From contig ONEL01000005.1 in assembly GCA_900316835.1 (NCBI GenBank), positions 62,001 through 126,000 on the forward strand: a stretch of 64,000 nt of DNA. The letters run 5' to 3'. A program made the translations under genes and the position numbers. This document shows, piece after piece, positions 33,672 through 45,170 of this stretch. Each line of letters opens with the position of its first letter. The first letter of the stretch is position 1. The stretch is from an uncultured Prevotellaceae bacterium (GTDB taxonomy: Bacteria; Bacteroidota; Bacteroidia; Bacteroidales; Muribaculaceae). The notes under the pieces were generated by a model, which saw nothing but the letters and a program-made list of their open reading frames with translations, was not told the DNA's origin and ran no database searches.

Positions 33672-34754
33672 ATGTTTGACTTCAGTGTAGTCACAAATTG
33701 GGTTAACGACCTACTCACCAGTGTAATGCCACAATGGTTGGCAACAACCATCGAGTGTGTGATTGTGGGGGCATTGTTGCTGCTGGGTTACACAGTGCTG
33801 GCAATGTTCTACATCATGTATGAGCGATGGGTGTGCGCTTGGTTCCAGTGCCGACGTGGACCACTGCGTGTGGGACCATGGGGCTTGTTGCAAATTTTTG
33901 CCGATGTTATTAAGATGCTCATTAAAGAGGTTATCGACCTGTGGAAGAGTGACAAGTTCTTGCACAAGTTGGCTCCTTATTTCGTACTGGTGGCTTCGGT
34001 GGTAGTGTTTGCCTGCCTGCCTTGGGGCAAGGGGCTTCAAGCCATCGACTTCAACATTGGTATCTTTTTCATGACTGCCGTGTCGTCGCTGGGTGTTGTG
34101 GGCATTTTGCTGGCTGGATGGTCAAGCAATAGCAAGTATACCATGATTGGTGCTATGCGTAGTGGCGCTCAAATGATTAGCTACGAGTTGTCAATAGGCA
34201 TCGCCATGCTCACTATTGTGTGCCTGGCGGGCACAATGAGTGTGACAGGGCTGGTTGAGGCACAAGAAAATGGATGGTTCCTTTTCACAGGACACATTCC
34301 TGCTATCATTGCCTTTATCATCTATGTCATCGCTGCCACCGCCGAGACTAATCGTGGACCTTTCGACCTTCCCGAGGCTGAGCACGAGCTCACCGCAGGT
34401 TATCACACCGAGTACTCTGGTATTCACTTTGGATTCTTCTACCTGGCTGAGTATCTTAACCTGTTCATCGTGTCAGGCATAGCAACACTTCTATTCTTGG
34501 GTGGGTGGATGCCTTTCCATGTTCCTGGCTGGGACGGTTTCAATGCGGTGATGGATTACATCCCCTCAACAATTTGGTTCTTGGGTAAGGCAATCTTGGT
34601 ATCGTTCATCATCATCTGGTTCAAGTGGTCATTCCCTCGCGTGAGAATTGACCAAATGCTTGCTCTGGAATGGCGTTACCTCATGCCCATTGGATTGTTC
34701 AACCTAGTGCTCATGGCAGTAATTGTGAGCATGGGATGGCACTTTGCCGGATAA
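33672..34754 (+). CDS. nuoH: NADH-quinone oxidoreductase subunit H
   Basis: Membrane subunit that contacts the peripheral arm and lines the quinone channel. The 360 residues include about eight transmembrane helices and conserved loops RRGPLRVGPWGLLQ, AETNRGPFDLPEAEHELTAG and KWSFPRVRIDQM. In most genomes nuoI follows directly. Here atpD starts 63 bp later and nuoI comes only after the whole ATP synthase set. Confidence 0.96.
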   Translation: MFDFSVVTNWVNDLLTSVMPQWLATTIECVIVGALLLLGYTVLAMFYIMYERWVCAWFQCRRGPLRVGPWGLLQIFADVIKMLIKEVIDLWKSDKFLHKLAPYFVLVASVVVFACLPWGKGLQAIDFNIGIFFMTAVSSLGVVGILLAGWSSNSKYTMIGAMRSGAQMISYELSIGIAMLTIVCLAGTMSVTGLVEAQENGWFLFTGHIPAIIAFIIYVIAATAETNRGPFDLPEAEHELTAGYHTEYSGIHFGFFYLAEYLNLFIVSGIATLLFLGGWMPFHVPGWDGFNAVMDYIPSTIWFLGKAILVSFIIIWFKWSFPRVRIDQMLALEWRYLMPIGLFNLVLMAVIVSMGWHFAG

Positions 34755-34775
34755 TATAATACTTGATAATAATAA

Positions 34776-36320
<1,545 letters not shown>

Positions 36321-36351
36321 TTAAATAATAACTGTAAACTCACAACACTAT

Positions 36352-36585
36352 ATGACACTAAAGATTATTTCGGCCGAGAAAATTGAGTTCGAAGGTAAGA
36401 TTGATCAAGTTACATTGCCTGGAGCATTAGGGTCTTTCCAAATTTTGAACAACCATGCGGCTCTCATGTCTTCTCTAGTTCCAGGGACCATGAGCTACGT
36501 GACTGGTGAAACAACCACACATCGTGAAATAAAGGGTGGCATTGTCGATGTCAAGGACAATGTGATTAGTGTGTGTCTTTATTAA
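36352..36585 (+). CDS. atpC: F-type ATP synthase subunit epsilon, short form
   Basis: A 77-residue epsilon subunit: only the N-terminal beta-sandwich that binds gamma and the c-ring (MTLKIISAEKIEFEGKIDQV, LPGALGSFQILNNHAALMS). The C-terminal two-helix domain that inhibits ATP hydrolysis in E. coli and binds ATP in Bacillus is missing. The short form is usual in this phylum as far as I know. Without it, ATPase regulation must depend on something else. Confidence 0.93.
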   Translation: MTLKIISAEKIEFEGKIDQVTLPGALGSFQILNNHAALMSSLVPGTMSYVTGETTTHREIKGGIVDVKDNVISVCLY

Positions 36586-36619
36586 ATTAGTATATAATTG
36601 AGACTTTCATAATTCTATA

Positions 36620-37723
36620 ATGAAGAAAGTAATAACAGCAATAGTAGCACTGGTAATCCTTGGACTGATGGCTTGGGGATATGCTCAGAGTGCGCAGCAC
36701 AGTCACCACCAGAGCGAAGACTCCAAGGTGAACCCCAAAGAGACAATCTTTGAGCACCTGGGCGATGCTTATGGTTGGGAAGTGCCTTTCTCGCACTCAA
36801 TGAGAATTCCTTTACCCATCATAGCTTTTGCCCAAGACGGCTCGCTTCACTGCTTCCTTTCATCAAGAGTGACTAGTGGCGACACCTATCAAGATGGCGA
36901 CGCGACTTTCAAGCTCTCGACAAGCGAAGAAGGGGGATACAAGGGTAAGCTGGTGCAAGTGCTAGGCGATGGAAGTGAATATAGACCTTGGGATTTCTCC
37001 ATCACTAAGAATGTGCTGGGAATTCTCATCGCGGCGGCACTGGTTATTCTCATGGCTATGAGCCTGCGCAAGTGGTACAAGCGGCAGGGTATGAAAGCTC
37101 CCAAGGGATTTAAAGGCATGCTGGAAGTGGTGATTGACTTTGTCTACACCGACACCATCAAGCCCATCATGGGCAAGGAAGCGCCCAAGTATGGACCTTA
37201 TTTGCTCACAGCATTCTTCTTCATCCTTACCATGAACTTGCTAGGGTTGATAGTCATTTTCCCTGGTGGAGCAAACCTCACTGGCAACCTGGCTGTGACA
37301 ATGGTGCTGGCTCTTATTACCTTTGCCGTGACTAATCTCACGGGTACTAAGCATTACTGGAAAGAAATCTTCTGGCCTGATGTGCCCATGGCACTCAAGT
37401 GCCCGGTGCCCATGATGCCACTCATCGAGTTCTTGGGAATTTTAACAAAACCATTGGCTCTCATGGTTCGTCTTTTTGCTAACATGCTGGGCGGACACAT
37501 GGTGGTCATTGTTCTCATCCTGTTGATAATGATTTTTGCCGAGATGTTCAGCACTGCAGTGGGTGCGGGAACAGCCGTGATATCGGTAGCTCTATCGGTG
37601 TTCATGCTTGTGCTCGACACGCTTATCAGCTTCATTCAGGCATTTGTTTTCACTCTCTTGTCAACAATTTTCATCTCAATGGCTCATGTCCATGAGGAGG
37701 AACATAAAGTAGTAACTGAATAA
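36620..37723 (+). CDS. atpB: F-type ATP synthase subunit a
   Basis: Proton-channel subunit a, 367 residues, longer than the E. coli protein (271). The core helices have the essential Arg284 in PLALMVRLFANMLGGH, with FIQAFVFTLLSTIFISMAH at the end. The first 125 residues are an extension with a signal-like helix (MKKVITAIVALVILGLMAWG) and a periplasmic stretch including a His-rich SAQHSHH. Such an extension is known in Bacteroidetes. The small gene found between atpC and atpB in some relatives is absent. Confidence 0.95.
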   Translation: MKKVITAIVALVILGLMAWGYAQSAQHSHHQSEDSKVNPKETIFEHLGDAYGWEVPFSHSMRIPLPIIAFAQDGSLHCFLSSRVTSGDTYQDGDATFKLSTSEEGGYKGKLVQVLGDGSEYRPWDFSITKNVLGILIAAALVILMAMSLRKWYKRQGMKAPKGFKGMLEVVIDFVYTDTIKPIMGKEAPKYGPYLLTAFFFILTMNLLGLIVIFPGGANLTGNLAVTMVLALITFAVTNLTGTKHYWKEIFWPDVPMALKCPVPMMPLIEFLGILTKPLALMVRLFANMLGGHMVVIVLILLIMIFAEMFSTAVGAGTAVISVALSVFMLVLDTLISFIQAFVFTLLSTIFISMAHVHEEEHKVVTE

Positions 37724-37759
37724 TAAAAAACAAAACAATAATAACTATTTAAACATTAA

Positions 37760-38011
<252 letters not shown>

Positions 38012-38036
38012 TAACTTCTTAATACCACCGTTTTAG

Positions 38037-38534
38037 ATGGAACTATTTAAGCCTGAATTTGGCCTGGTGTTTTGGATGTTTTTGGCATTCGCGTGCCTAT
38101 ATTTCATCCTAGCTAAGTGGGCATGGCCTTTTATCATCAAGAGTATGGACGAGCGTGCCACTCTCATTGATAAGGGGGTTGCCTATGCGCAAGAGGCTAA
38201 GTCGCATCTCGACAATGCTAAGGCCGAGGCCGACGCGCTACTTGCCGATGCACGCAAACAACAGGCTGACATCTTGCGAGACGCAGCAAAGATGAAAACC
38301 GAAATCATCGAGCAGGCTAAAGCCGATGCTGCTCTCGAAGCTAAGAAAGTGACCGATGCCGCACAAGTGTCGATAGAGCAGGCACGCAAGGAAAGCGAGC
38401 ATCAGTTGCGTCAGGACGTGGGGGCTTACGCTCTTCAAATCGCCGAGCAAGTGATTCGTCGCAACATGCAAGATGATAAGGCTCAGCGCGACCTGGTGCA
38501 GAAAATGTTAAGTGAGGTTGAATCAAAAAACTAA
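38037..38534 (+). CDS. atpF: F-type ATP synthase subunit b
   Basis: Peripheral stalk subunit, 165 residues: one N-terminal membrane helix (LVFWMFLAFACLYFILAKWAW) and a long charged helix rich in Ala, Glu and Lys (DNAKAEADALLADARKQQAD) that dimerises. Starts 25 bp after atpE and ends 9 bp before atpH. Normal length; no duplicate b' gene. Confidence 0.94.
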   Translation: MELFKPEFGLVFWMFLAFACLYFILAKWAWPFIIKSMDERATLIDKGVAYAQEAKSHLDNAKAEADALLADARKQQADILRDAAKMKTEIIEQAKADAALEAKKVTDAAQVSIEQARKESEHQLRQDVGAYALQIAEQVIRRNMQDDKAQRDLVQKMLSEVESKN

Positions 38535-38543
38535 TCACGCGAG

Positions 38544-39083
38544 ATGAACGACGGACTAATTCCTAACCGATATGCCAAGGCTCTCTATAAGGTGGCCAAT
38601 GAGAGGGGCGACACTGCGCAAGTTTATGCGCAGATGAACCTTCTTAATGCTGCCTATGAGGTTCAGGCGGGTCTGAAAAAGGCTGTCAACAACCCGTTCT
38701 TACCTCTTGCCGACAAGTTGCAACTGCTTTGCACTGCCGCAGGGGCCGATGGCAATGGGTCCACAGCAAGGTTCATGGAGCTGGTAGTTAAAAACAACCG
38801 TGTTGATTTCATGCGTGACATAGCACTGGCTTTCATGAGGCAATATCGTGAGAACAATGGCATTGCACGTGTGGAAATCGTTACCGCCACTGAACTTGGC
38901 GACAACGAGATTAATGCTATCATCGATGTGGTGAAAAATCAGCTCAAGGGCAAAACCATTGAGCTCTCTAAGAGGGTCGACCCAAGCCTGATAGGTGGTT
39001 TTATGGTCGACGTTGACTCAAGAGTGCTCGACGCGTCGGTGAAAAATCAATTAGAAAAATTGCGTTTAAAACTCCTAAGTTAA
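38544..39083 (+). CDS. atpH: F-type ATP synthase subunit delta
   Basis: Stalk-to-F1 connector (OSCP-like), 179 residues. It begins [15 protein letters not shown], the family hallmark, and ends with [28 protein letters not shown] split by the conserved GGF. Cytoplasmic. It starts 9 bp after atpF. Confidence 0.95.
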   Translation: MNDGLIPNRYAKALYKVANERGDTAQVYAQMNLLNAAYEVQAGLKKAVNNPFLPLADKLQLLCTAAGADGNGSTARFMELVVKNNRVDFMRDIALAFMRQYRENNGIARVEIVTATELGDNEINAIIDVVKNQLKGKTIELSKRVDPSLIGGFMVDVDSRVLDASVKNQLEKLRLKLLS

Positions 39084-39093
39084 TAACAGTGAG

Positions 39094-40671
39094 ATGATAA
39101 ACCCAAGTGAAATATCCGATATACTGAAACAGCAACTCAGCGACATCGAGAGTAAAGTGTCGTTTGAAGAGGTGGGAACAGTGCTTGAGGTGGGTGATGG
39201 CGTTACGCATGTCTACGGACTAGAAAACGTCGAGGCCAACGAACTTGTTGAGTTTGAAAACGGAGTGACCGGCGTTGCTATGAACCTGGAGGAGAGCAAC
39301 GTGGGTGTCATTCTGATGGACAAGGTCGACAGCGTGGCCGAGGGTATGAAGGTGCGACGCACTGGAGAAATTGCTTCAATTCCCGTGGGAGAAGGGCTAC
39401 TTGGCCGAGTAATCAATGTGCTTGGTGAGCCTCTCGACGGCAAGGGACCCATAGAGGGCGAACTCATGCGACTGCCTCTTGAGCGTAAAGCTCCTGGTGT
39501 AATCTTCCGCCAGCCAGTGAAACAACCTCTTCAAACTGGTCTCAAGGCCATCGACTCAATGATACCAATTGGCCGTGGACAGCGTGAGCTCATCATTGGC
39601 GACCGACAAATTGGTAAGACTGCTATTGCTGTTGATACGATTATCAATCAAAAATCAGAATATGAGGCAGGTAAACCTGTCTACTGCATCTATGTCGCAA
39701 TTGGGCAAAAGGCCTCGACAGTGGCAGCGTTAGTAAACCAGCTTAATCAACATGGAGCTATGCCCTATAGCGTTGTGATTGCCGCTACTGCTGCCGATTC
39801 GGCTTCGATGCGATACTACGCACCCTTTGCCGGAGCAGCGATTGGTGAGTATTTTCGCGACACTGGTCGTGATGCTCTCGTGGTTTATGACGACTTGTCA
39901 AAGCAAGCGGTAGCTTACCGTGAGATTTCGCTAATCCTCAAGCGCCCATCGGGACGTGAGGCCTATCCCGGCGATATCTTCTATCTGCACAGCCGCCTGC
40001 TGGAACGTGCCGCGAAAATCAACGACAACCAGCGTGTGGCGGAGGCTATGAACGACCTGCCTGCAGCTCTCAAAGGAAAAGTGAAGGGTGGTGGTTCACT
40101 CACCGCGCTCCCCATCATTGAAACTCAAGCGGGCGATGTAAGTGCCTATATTCCAACTAACGTGATCTCTATTACCGACGGTCAAATCTACCTCGAGACG
40201 GCTTTGTTCAACAACGGTATTCGTCCCGCGGTGAACGTGGGTATCTCGGTTTCGCGTGTGGGTGGTAACGCTCAAATCAAGGCAATGAAAAAAGTGGCTG
40301 GTACACTCAAGATTGCCCAAGCTCAGTTCCGTGAGCTGGAGTCGTTCACTAAGTTTGGTGGCGACATCGATCCCGTTACCGCACGCACTATCGACACTGG
40401 TCGCAAGAACGAGCGCTTGCTGGTTCAGCCACAATATCAGCCGGTTCCTGTCGAGGAGCAAGTGGCTGTGATTTATTGCGGTGTGAACGGGTTGCTAGAG
40501 AGTGTGCCCATGGACAAGGTGCATGAGTTTGAGCAGTTACTGGTTCAGTACTTGCACGCTAAGCATCAAGCCGACGTGCTCGACGTGATCAAGAGCGGCA
40601 AGATCGACGACGATGTGATGGCTAAACTCAAGGCTGCCGCCATTGAGATAGCAGGTAAATATAAAGCTTGA
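39094..40671 (+). CDS. atpA: F-type ATP synthase subunit alpha
   Basis: Non-catalytic nucleotide-binding subunit, 525 residues. Walker [10 protein letters not shown] (169-177), the alpha signature [14 protein letters not shown], and the DELSEED-region partner segments are in place. It starts 10 bp after atpH and precedes atpG. It begins [15 protein letters not shown], the usual delta-contact helix. Confidence 0.97.
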   Translation: MINPSEISDILKQQLSDIESKVSFEEVGTVLEVGDGVTHVYGLENVEANELVEFENGVTGVAMNLEESNVGVILMDKVDSVAEGMKVRRTGEIASIPVGEGLLGRVINVLGEPLDGKGPIEGELMRLPLERKAPGVIFRQPVKQPLQTGLKAIDSMIPIGRGQRELIIGDRQIGKTAIAVDTIINQKSEYEAGKPVYCIYVAIGQKASTVAALVNQLNQHGAMPYSVVIAATAADSASMRYYAPFAGAAIGEYFRDTGRDALVVYDDLSKQAVAYREISLILKRPSGREAYPGDIFYLHSRLLERAAKINDNQRVAEAMNDLPAALKGKVKGGGSLTALPIIETQAGDVSAYIPTNVISITDGQIYLETALFNNGIRPAVNVGISVSRVGGNAQIKAMKKVAGTLKIAQAQFRELESFTKFGGDIDPVTARTIDTGRKNERLLVQPQYQPVPVEEQVAVIYCGVNGLLESVPMDKVHEFEQLLVQYLHAKHQADVLDVIKSGKIDDDVMAKLKAAAIEIAGKYKA

Positions 40672-40702
40672 AAAAGTTGACTTTTAGGATTTTTACTAAT
40701 TA

Positions 40703-41590
40703 ATGGCAACACTTCGAGAACTTAAAGGACGAATCAACTCAGTAGCTTCTACCGAGAAGACCACCAGCGCTATGAAGATGATCTCCTCGGCCAAGATGCA
40801 CAAGGCTACAGGGCAGCTTCAGCGGCTCAAGCCTTATCGTGCTATGGTAAAAGATGTGCTGAGCCACTTGCTAATTACCGACGTGGAGTTTTCTTCGCCT
40901 CTCATTGAGCAACGAGAAGTGAACTCCATCGCGGTGGTGGTTTATGGCAGCGACGATGGGCTGTGCGGGGCTTTCAATATCAACATCTTCAAGAAATTCT
41001 TGAAGATGATTGAAGAACTGCGCAACCAGCATGGCAGGAACTTGAGAATAACAGTGTTCCCAGTGGGTAAAAAAATATCGAAGGCTGTCCACAAGATGCA
41101 AGGTGAGGGTATAACGGTTGAAGACGTGCCGTTCTTGGACACTAGAAGTAATCAAGAACAACTAACCGAGTTCACTGAGTTACTGCGCTCAAGATTTGTG
41201 GACCACACCTACGATTGTGTAATGGTAGCCTACATGCGATATATTACCACTAGTCGCCAAGTGATGTGCCAAGAGCAACTATTACCGCTCAGTGCCGAGG
41301 CTCTAGCCAGGGACATTGACCCCAAGGCGGCTTGTAGTCCTTGCATCTTTGAACCCGATGCTAACAGCATCTTCAACAGTGTGCTACCTTTGCACCTCAG
41401 GGCCACTATGCAGGAGATTTTCGTCTCAAGCGCCGCTTCGGAGCAAGCTTCAAGAGTTATGGCTATGCAGACGGCGAGCGACAATGCCGCCGAGCTTCTT
41501 GAGGAATTGAACATCGAGTACAACAAGTTGCGTCAGCAAAGCATCACCACCGAGCTTCTCGACATCCTCGGTGGCCAAGTGGAGAGATAA
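40703..41590 (+). CDS. atpG: F-type ATP synthase subunit gamma
   Basis: Central rotor shaft, 295 residues. It begins ATLRELKGRINSVASTEKTT, with the N-terminal helix of the coiled coil, and closes with the C-terminal helix MQTASDNAAELLEELNIEYN. SDDGLCGAFN is the conserved Rossmann turn. It is the last ATP synthase gene before nuoI. Confidence 0.95.
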   Translation: MATLRELKGRINSVASTEKTTSAMKMISSAKMHKATGQLQRLKPYRAMVKDVLSHLLITDVEFSSPLIEQREVNSIAVVVYGSDDGLCGAFNINIFKKFLKMIEELRNQHGRNLRITVFPVGKKISKAVHKMQGEGITVEDVPFLDTRSNQEQLTEFTELLRSRFVDHTYDCVMVAYMRYITTSRQVMCQEQLLPLSAEALARDIDPKAACSPCIFEPDANSIFNSVLPLHLRATMQEIFVSSAASEQASRVMAMQTASDNAAELLEELNIEYNKLRQQSITTELLDILGGQVER

Positions 41591-41613
41591 TTAACACATG
41601 ACCAGTGCTTGCG

Positions 41614-41638
41614 CATGAATCGTTTATGCCTATTCATG
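41614..41638 (+). other. Hairpin in the atpG-nuoI gap
   Basis: CATGAAT (41614-41620) pairs with ATTCATG (41632-41638). No T-run follows, so it is no terminator. The 133-bp gap also has TGAATTTG near 41688, one base off a -7 box; an internal promoter for nuoI-N is therefore possible but weak. This gap marks the right edge of the atp insertion. Confidence 0.3.
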
Positions 41639-41723
41639 ACTTGCACTTTAGATAACAAAAACAAAGGCATAATTTACTTAGTGTGTTGAATTTGCACAGC
41701 ACCGGCTAAACATAATTTTTATA

Positions 41724-42302
41724 ATGAACATCAAGGAGTATTTCTCTTCTTTATTTAAGGGTACTCACAGCCTTATCAAGGGTATGGAGGTGACTGGTAA
41801 AGAGCTTTTTACCAAAAAGGTTACCGAGCAATATCCCGAGAATAGGGCTGAGCTGAAAATACCTGAGAGATTTAGAGCCACGTTGCAGTTCATCTATGAC
41901 GAGGAGGGCTACCACAAGTGCATCGCTTGCAAAACCTGTGAGCGCAACTGCCCTAATGGTACCATTCAAATCACCACTCGCATGGTCGACCTGCCTAATG
42001 GCAAGAAGAAGATGAAGCTCGACAAGTATATCTACGACTTGGGAAGCTGCACCTTCTGTGGACTGTGTGTGAACACTTGTCCTACCAATGCCATTGAGTT
42101 CTCTAACGACTTTGAACAAGCGGTTTTCAGGCGCGAAGCTCTTGTTAAGCAGCTTAATTATTTGCCTGAAAAGGAGAAACCTGCACCAGCTCCAGTGGCT
42201 AAACCTGCAACCGAAGCTCCTAAAGCCGAAGCGCAGCAACCTCAGGCGCCTAAGCAGCCCGATGTTCAGTCACCTAATGTAGAACAAAAAGATAATGAAT
42301 AA
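41724..42302 (+). CDS. nuoI: NADH-quinone oxidoreductase subunit I
   Basis: Ferredoxin-like subunit with two 4Fe-4S clusters: Cys66, 69, 72, 76 (CIACKTCERNC) and Cys109, 112, 115, 119 (CTFCGLCVNTC), both complete. The C-terminus from about 152 is a 40-residue Pro/Ala/Gln tail (PAPAPVAKPATEAPKAEAQQ) not needed for cluster binding and absent in E. coli. Resumes the complex I genes after the ATP synthase block. nuoJ overlaps its end. Confidence 0.95.
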   Translation: MNIKEYFSSLFKGTHSLIKGMEVTGKELFTKKVTEQYPENRAELKIPERFRATLQFIYDEEGYHKCIACKTCERNCPNGTIQITTRMVDLPNGKKKMKLDKYIYDLGSCTFCGLCVNTCPTNAIEFSNDFEQAVFRREALVKQLNYLPEKEKPAPAPVAKPATEAPKAEAQQPQAPKQPDVQSPNVEQKDNE

Positions 42303-42819
42303 TATGGAGTCACTAGGAAATGTTATCATGTATGTTATAATTGCTTTGACAATTATAGTGTTTTCGGTGCTTGCGGTGACGACAAAGAAAATCTTGCGCT
42401 CAGCTACCTATCTGCTGTTTGTGCTACTGGCAACGGCAGCCATCTATTTCCAGATGGATTATGAGTTCCTGGGGGCTACACAAATTGCCGTCTATGCGGG
42501 AGGTATTGTGGTGCTCTTTGTCTTTGCTATAATGCTCACACACAAGCCAGGTGATGATGCCCAGCCGCTAGAGTCCCACAAGCGCATTGCCGGAATTATA
42601 GCTTGCGCCACTGGTGTAGTGCTATGCGGAGTGGCATTGTTCAGCTATGCCAAGTTCTGTGGCAAATCGCTCTTGGCGACAGGAGATTTCACTATCGACC
42701 AGCTGGGCGAGGCGCTACTGAGCACCGACAAGTTTGGTTATCTGCTACCTTTCGAGGCTGTCAGCGTGTTGTTGCTGGCATGCATCATTGGTGGCGTAGT
42801 CATTGCACGCAAACGTTAA
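42295..42819 (+). CDS. nuoJ: NADH-quinone oxidoreductase subunit J
   Basis: Membrane subunit with five helices in 174 residues. QIAVYAGGIVVLFVFAIML is the hallmark of NuoJ. The start ATG overlaps nuoI by 8 bp; a second ATG at 42304 (MESLGNV) is also possible. The subunit lies next to NuoK and NuoA in the membrane arm. Confidence 0.94.
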   Translation: MNNMESLGNVIMYVIIALTIIVFSVLAVTTKKILRSATYLLFVLLATAAIYFQMDYEFLGATQIAVYAGGIVVLFVFAIMLTHKPGDDAQPLESHKRIAGIIACATGVVLCGVALFSYAKFCGKSLLATGDFTIDQLGEALLSTDKFGYLLPFEAVSVLLLACIIGGVVIARKR

Positions 42820-42840
42820 TAGAGAAAGGAGAGAGTAACT

Positions 42841-43152
42841 ATGGATTTAACTTTATTAATGTATCTCATCCCCAGTCTAATAATGTTTGGCTGTGGTGTC
42901 TATGGGTTCATCACCCGCAAGAATATGATAGCAATCTTGATTTCGCTGGAGTTGATGCTCAACTCGGTCGATATCAATTTTGTAGTGTTTAACCGTTATT
43001 TGTATCCTGCACAGCACGATGGCATGTTCTTCACGTTGTTTGCCATCGCTATCGCTGCCGCCGAGACGGCTGTAGCCATCGCTATCATTATCAATGTGTA
43101 TCGCGTGGTTAAAAATGTCGACATTAATCAAATAACTAAAATGAAATTCTAA
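42841..43152 (+). CDS. nuoK: NADH-quinone oxidoreductase subunit K
   Basis: A 103-residue, three-helix subunit. Conserved acidic residues lie in LISLELMLNSVDINF and AIAAAETAVAIAI, which take part in proton transfer. Gene order J-K-L is normal. Confidence 0.95.
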   Translation: MDLTLLMYLIPSLIMFGCGVYGFITRKNMIAILISLELMLNSVDINFVVFNRYLYPAQHDGMFFTLFAIAIAAAETAVAIAIIINVYRVVKNVDINQITKMKF

Positions 43153-43158
43153 ACAGTT

Positions 43159-45141
43159 ATGCCATTAAGTAGTACAATTATAGTTCTTGCCATTCCATTT
43201 TTTATGTTCCTGTTCCTGGGACTTGTGGGTGTGAAAATGCCACGCAAGATCACGGGTGTAATAGGAGTGCTGGCAATGGCGGTGACAACAGTATGGGCCT
43301 ATGCCATAGCGTTTACTTATTTCTTTGGGACCGACCAGGGACAGGTGGTTGACGGTGTGCGACAGCAACTGGTGACCACCGACTGGACTTGGCTCTCGTT
43401 CTATGCCAACAAGATGATTGTCCGCTTGGGCGTCTTGCTCGACCCCATCTCGGCAATGATGCTGGTGGTTATCACCACAGTCTCGTTCATGGTGCACCTC
43501 TATAGTTTGGGCTACATGAGTGACCACGAGGGCAATCCCGAGAAAGGTTTCCAGCGTTACTATGCCGACTTGGCGCTGTTCACATTCTCTATGCTTGGCC
43601 TTGTTGTTTCGACCAATATCTTCCAGATGTTTGTATTCTTTGAGATGGTGGGTGTCTCGTCCTACCTCCTCATTGGTTTCTATTATGGTCAACAACCGGC
43701 TAACCATGCGTCGAAAAAGGCATTTATCGTTACACGTCTCGCCGATTTGTTCTTCCTGATTGGTATCATGGTGCTGTCTTATTACACTGAGACATTCGAC
43801 TTCAAGGACCTCATGGGGGCTAATGGGCAGAGTGTGATGAGCATGTTCAAGAACTCACAGGCTATCACTTTCATGGGATGCTCAGTAACTGGATGGGCAT
43901 TGACATTCATCTTCATTGGTGGCGCGGGCAAGAGTGCTATGTATCCTCTGCACATCTGGTTGCCCGATGCTATGGAAGGTCCCACTCCAGTGTCGGCACT
44001 TATCCATGCTGCTACTATGGTCGTGGCTGGTGTGTTCCTGGTAGCTCGCCTCTTCCCGCTCTATATCGTTGAGCAGGGAGCAATGGACATCATTTGCGTG
44101 GTGGGTGCCTTCACAGCATTCTATGCCGCTGCCGTGGCATGCACACAGAGCGATATAAAACGTGCTCTAGCCTTCTCTACCATATCTCAAATCGCTTTCA
44201 TGATGACATCACTGGCTGTGAGCACTGCTCAAAACCAGCTCATCGGTGGTCATGAGGCAGGACTGGGCTACATGGCGTCGATGTTCCACTTGTTCACTCA
44301 CGCTATGTTCAAGGCTTTGCTCTTCTTGTGTGCCGGTGCTATCATCCACGCTGTTCACAGCAATGAGAACAGCAAGATGCATGGTCTACACAAGTACATG
44401 CCCATTACTAGCATCGCTTTCCTCATTGGTTGCTTGGCTATCGCTGGTATTCCTCCCTTTGCCGGATTCTTTAGCAAGGACGAGATTCTCGTGGCCTGCT
44501 ATGAGAAAGGTATTGGTTGGGGACTATGGATGTCGATGGTGGCTGGTATGACCGCTTTCTATATGTTCCGCATCTATTACCTCATCTTCTTCTGGAAGAA
44601 ACATGAGGTTCATGGCGAGCATGCGCCTAAGGATCAGCCTTGGACCATGACTGTGCCCTTGATTGTACTTGCTCTCATCTCGTGTGTGGCTGGTTTCGTT
44701 CCTTTCGGCGATCTGGTTACATGGGATGGCAAGGCGCTCGAGACTCACATGAACTGGCCCATCGCGGGAGCTAGCGTGGGTATCGCCCTCATTGGCATTG
44801 CACTTGCCACTGTGATGTATCGCAAGGAAAATCCGCTGCCCGACAAGTTGGCAACAATGTTCAAGGGGTTGTGGACTGCAAGCTATCGCCGTTTCTACAT
44901 GGACGAGCTCTACCAGTTCATTACTCACAAGATTATTTTCCAGGGCATCAGCAAGCCCATTGCTTGGTTCGACCGCACTATCATCGACGGGTTCTTTAAC
45001 TTGCTGGGCAATGTGACCAATAGCGCTTCTTGGAGCATTCGCAAGATGCAGTCGGGCAATGTGCAAGGCTATGTGTCTTACTATATAATAGGAGCAGTGC
45101 TGCTGGCTGCTGTTACTGGTGTTGTGATTTTATGCTTTTAA
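43159..45141 (+). CDS. nuoL: NADH-quinone oxidoreductase subunit L
   Basis: Largest antiporter-like proton-pump subunit, 660 residues. It has the conserved LFFLIGIMVLSY, GGAGKSAMYPLHIWLPDAMEG split at the Lys, GPTPVSALIHAATMVVAG and SKDEILVACYE. The C-terminal lateral helix and last transmembrane segment (IIGAVLLAAVTGVVIL) are present. Start is 6 bp after nuoK. Confidence 0.96.
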   Translation: MPLSSTIIVLAIPFFMFLFLGLVGVKMPRKITGVIGVLAMAVTTVWAYAIAFTYFFGTDQGQVVDGVRQQLVTTDWTWLSFYANKMIVRLGVLLDPISAMMLVVITTVSFMVHLYSLGYMSDHEGNPEKGFQRYYADLALFTFSMLGLVVSTNIFQMFVFFEMVGVSSYLLIGFYYGQQPANHASKKAFIVTRLADLFFLIGIMVLSYYTETFDFKDLMGANGQSVMSMFKNSQAITFMGCSVTGWALTFIFIGGAGKSAMYPLHIWLPDAMEGPTPVSALIHAATMVVAGVFLVARLFPLYIVEQGAMDIICVVGAFTAFYAAAVACTQSDIKRALAFSTISQIAFMMTSLAVSTAQNQLIGGHEAGLGYMASMFHLFTHAMFKALLFLCAGAIIHAVHSNENSKMHGLHKYMPITSIAFLIGCLAIAGIPPFAGFFSKDEILVACYEKGIGWGLWMSMVAGMTAFYMFRIYYLIFFWKKHEVHGEHAPKDQPWTMTVPLIVLALISCVAGFVPFGDLVTWDGKALETHMNWPIAGASVGIALIGIALATVMYRKENPLPDKLATMFKGLWTASYRRFYMDELYQFITHKIIFQGISKPIAWFDRTIIDGFFNLLGNVTNSASWSIRKMQSGNVQGYVSYYIIGAVLLAAVTGVVILCF

Positions 45142-45170
45142 TCAACGGTTCTAAATAAACAGTAAAGATT

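Noticed and set aside
33711..34040. 109-codon open frame antisense to nuoH
   Set aside because: Shadow of nuoH codons; no start signal and no motif.
44524..45066. 180-codon open frame antisense to nuoL
   Set aside because: Low-complexity His/Asn-rich translation opposite a highly conserved gene.
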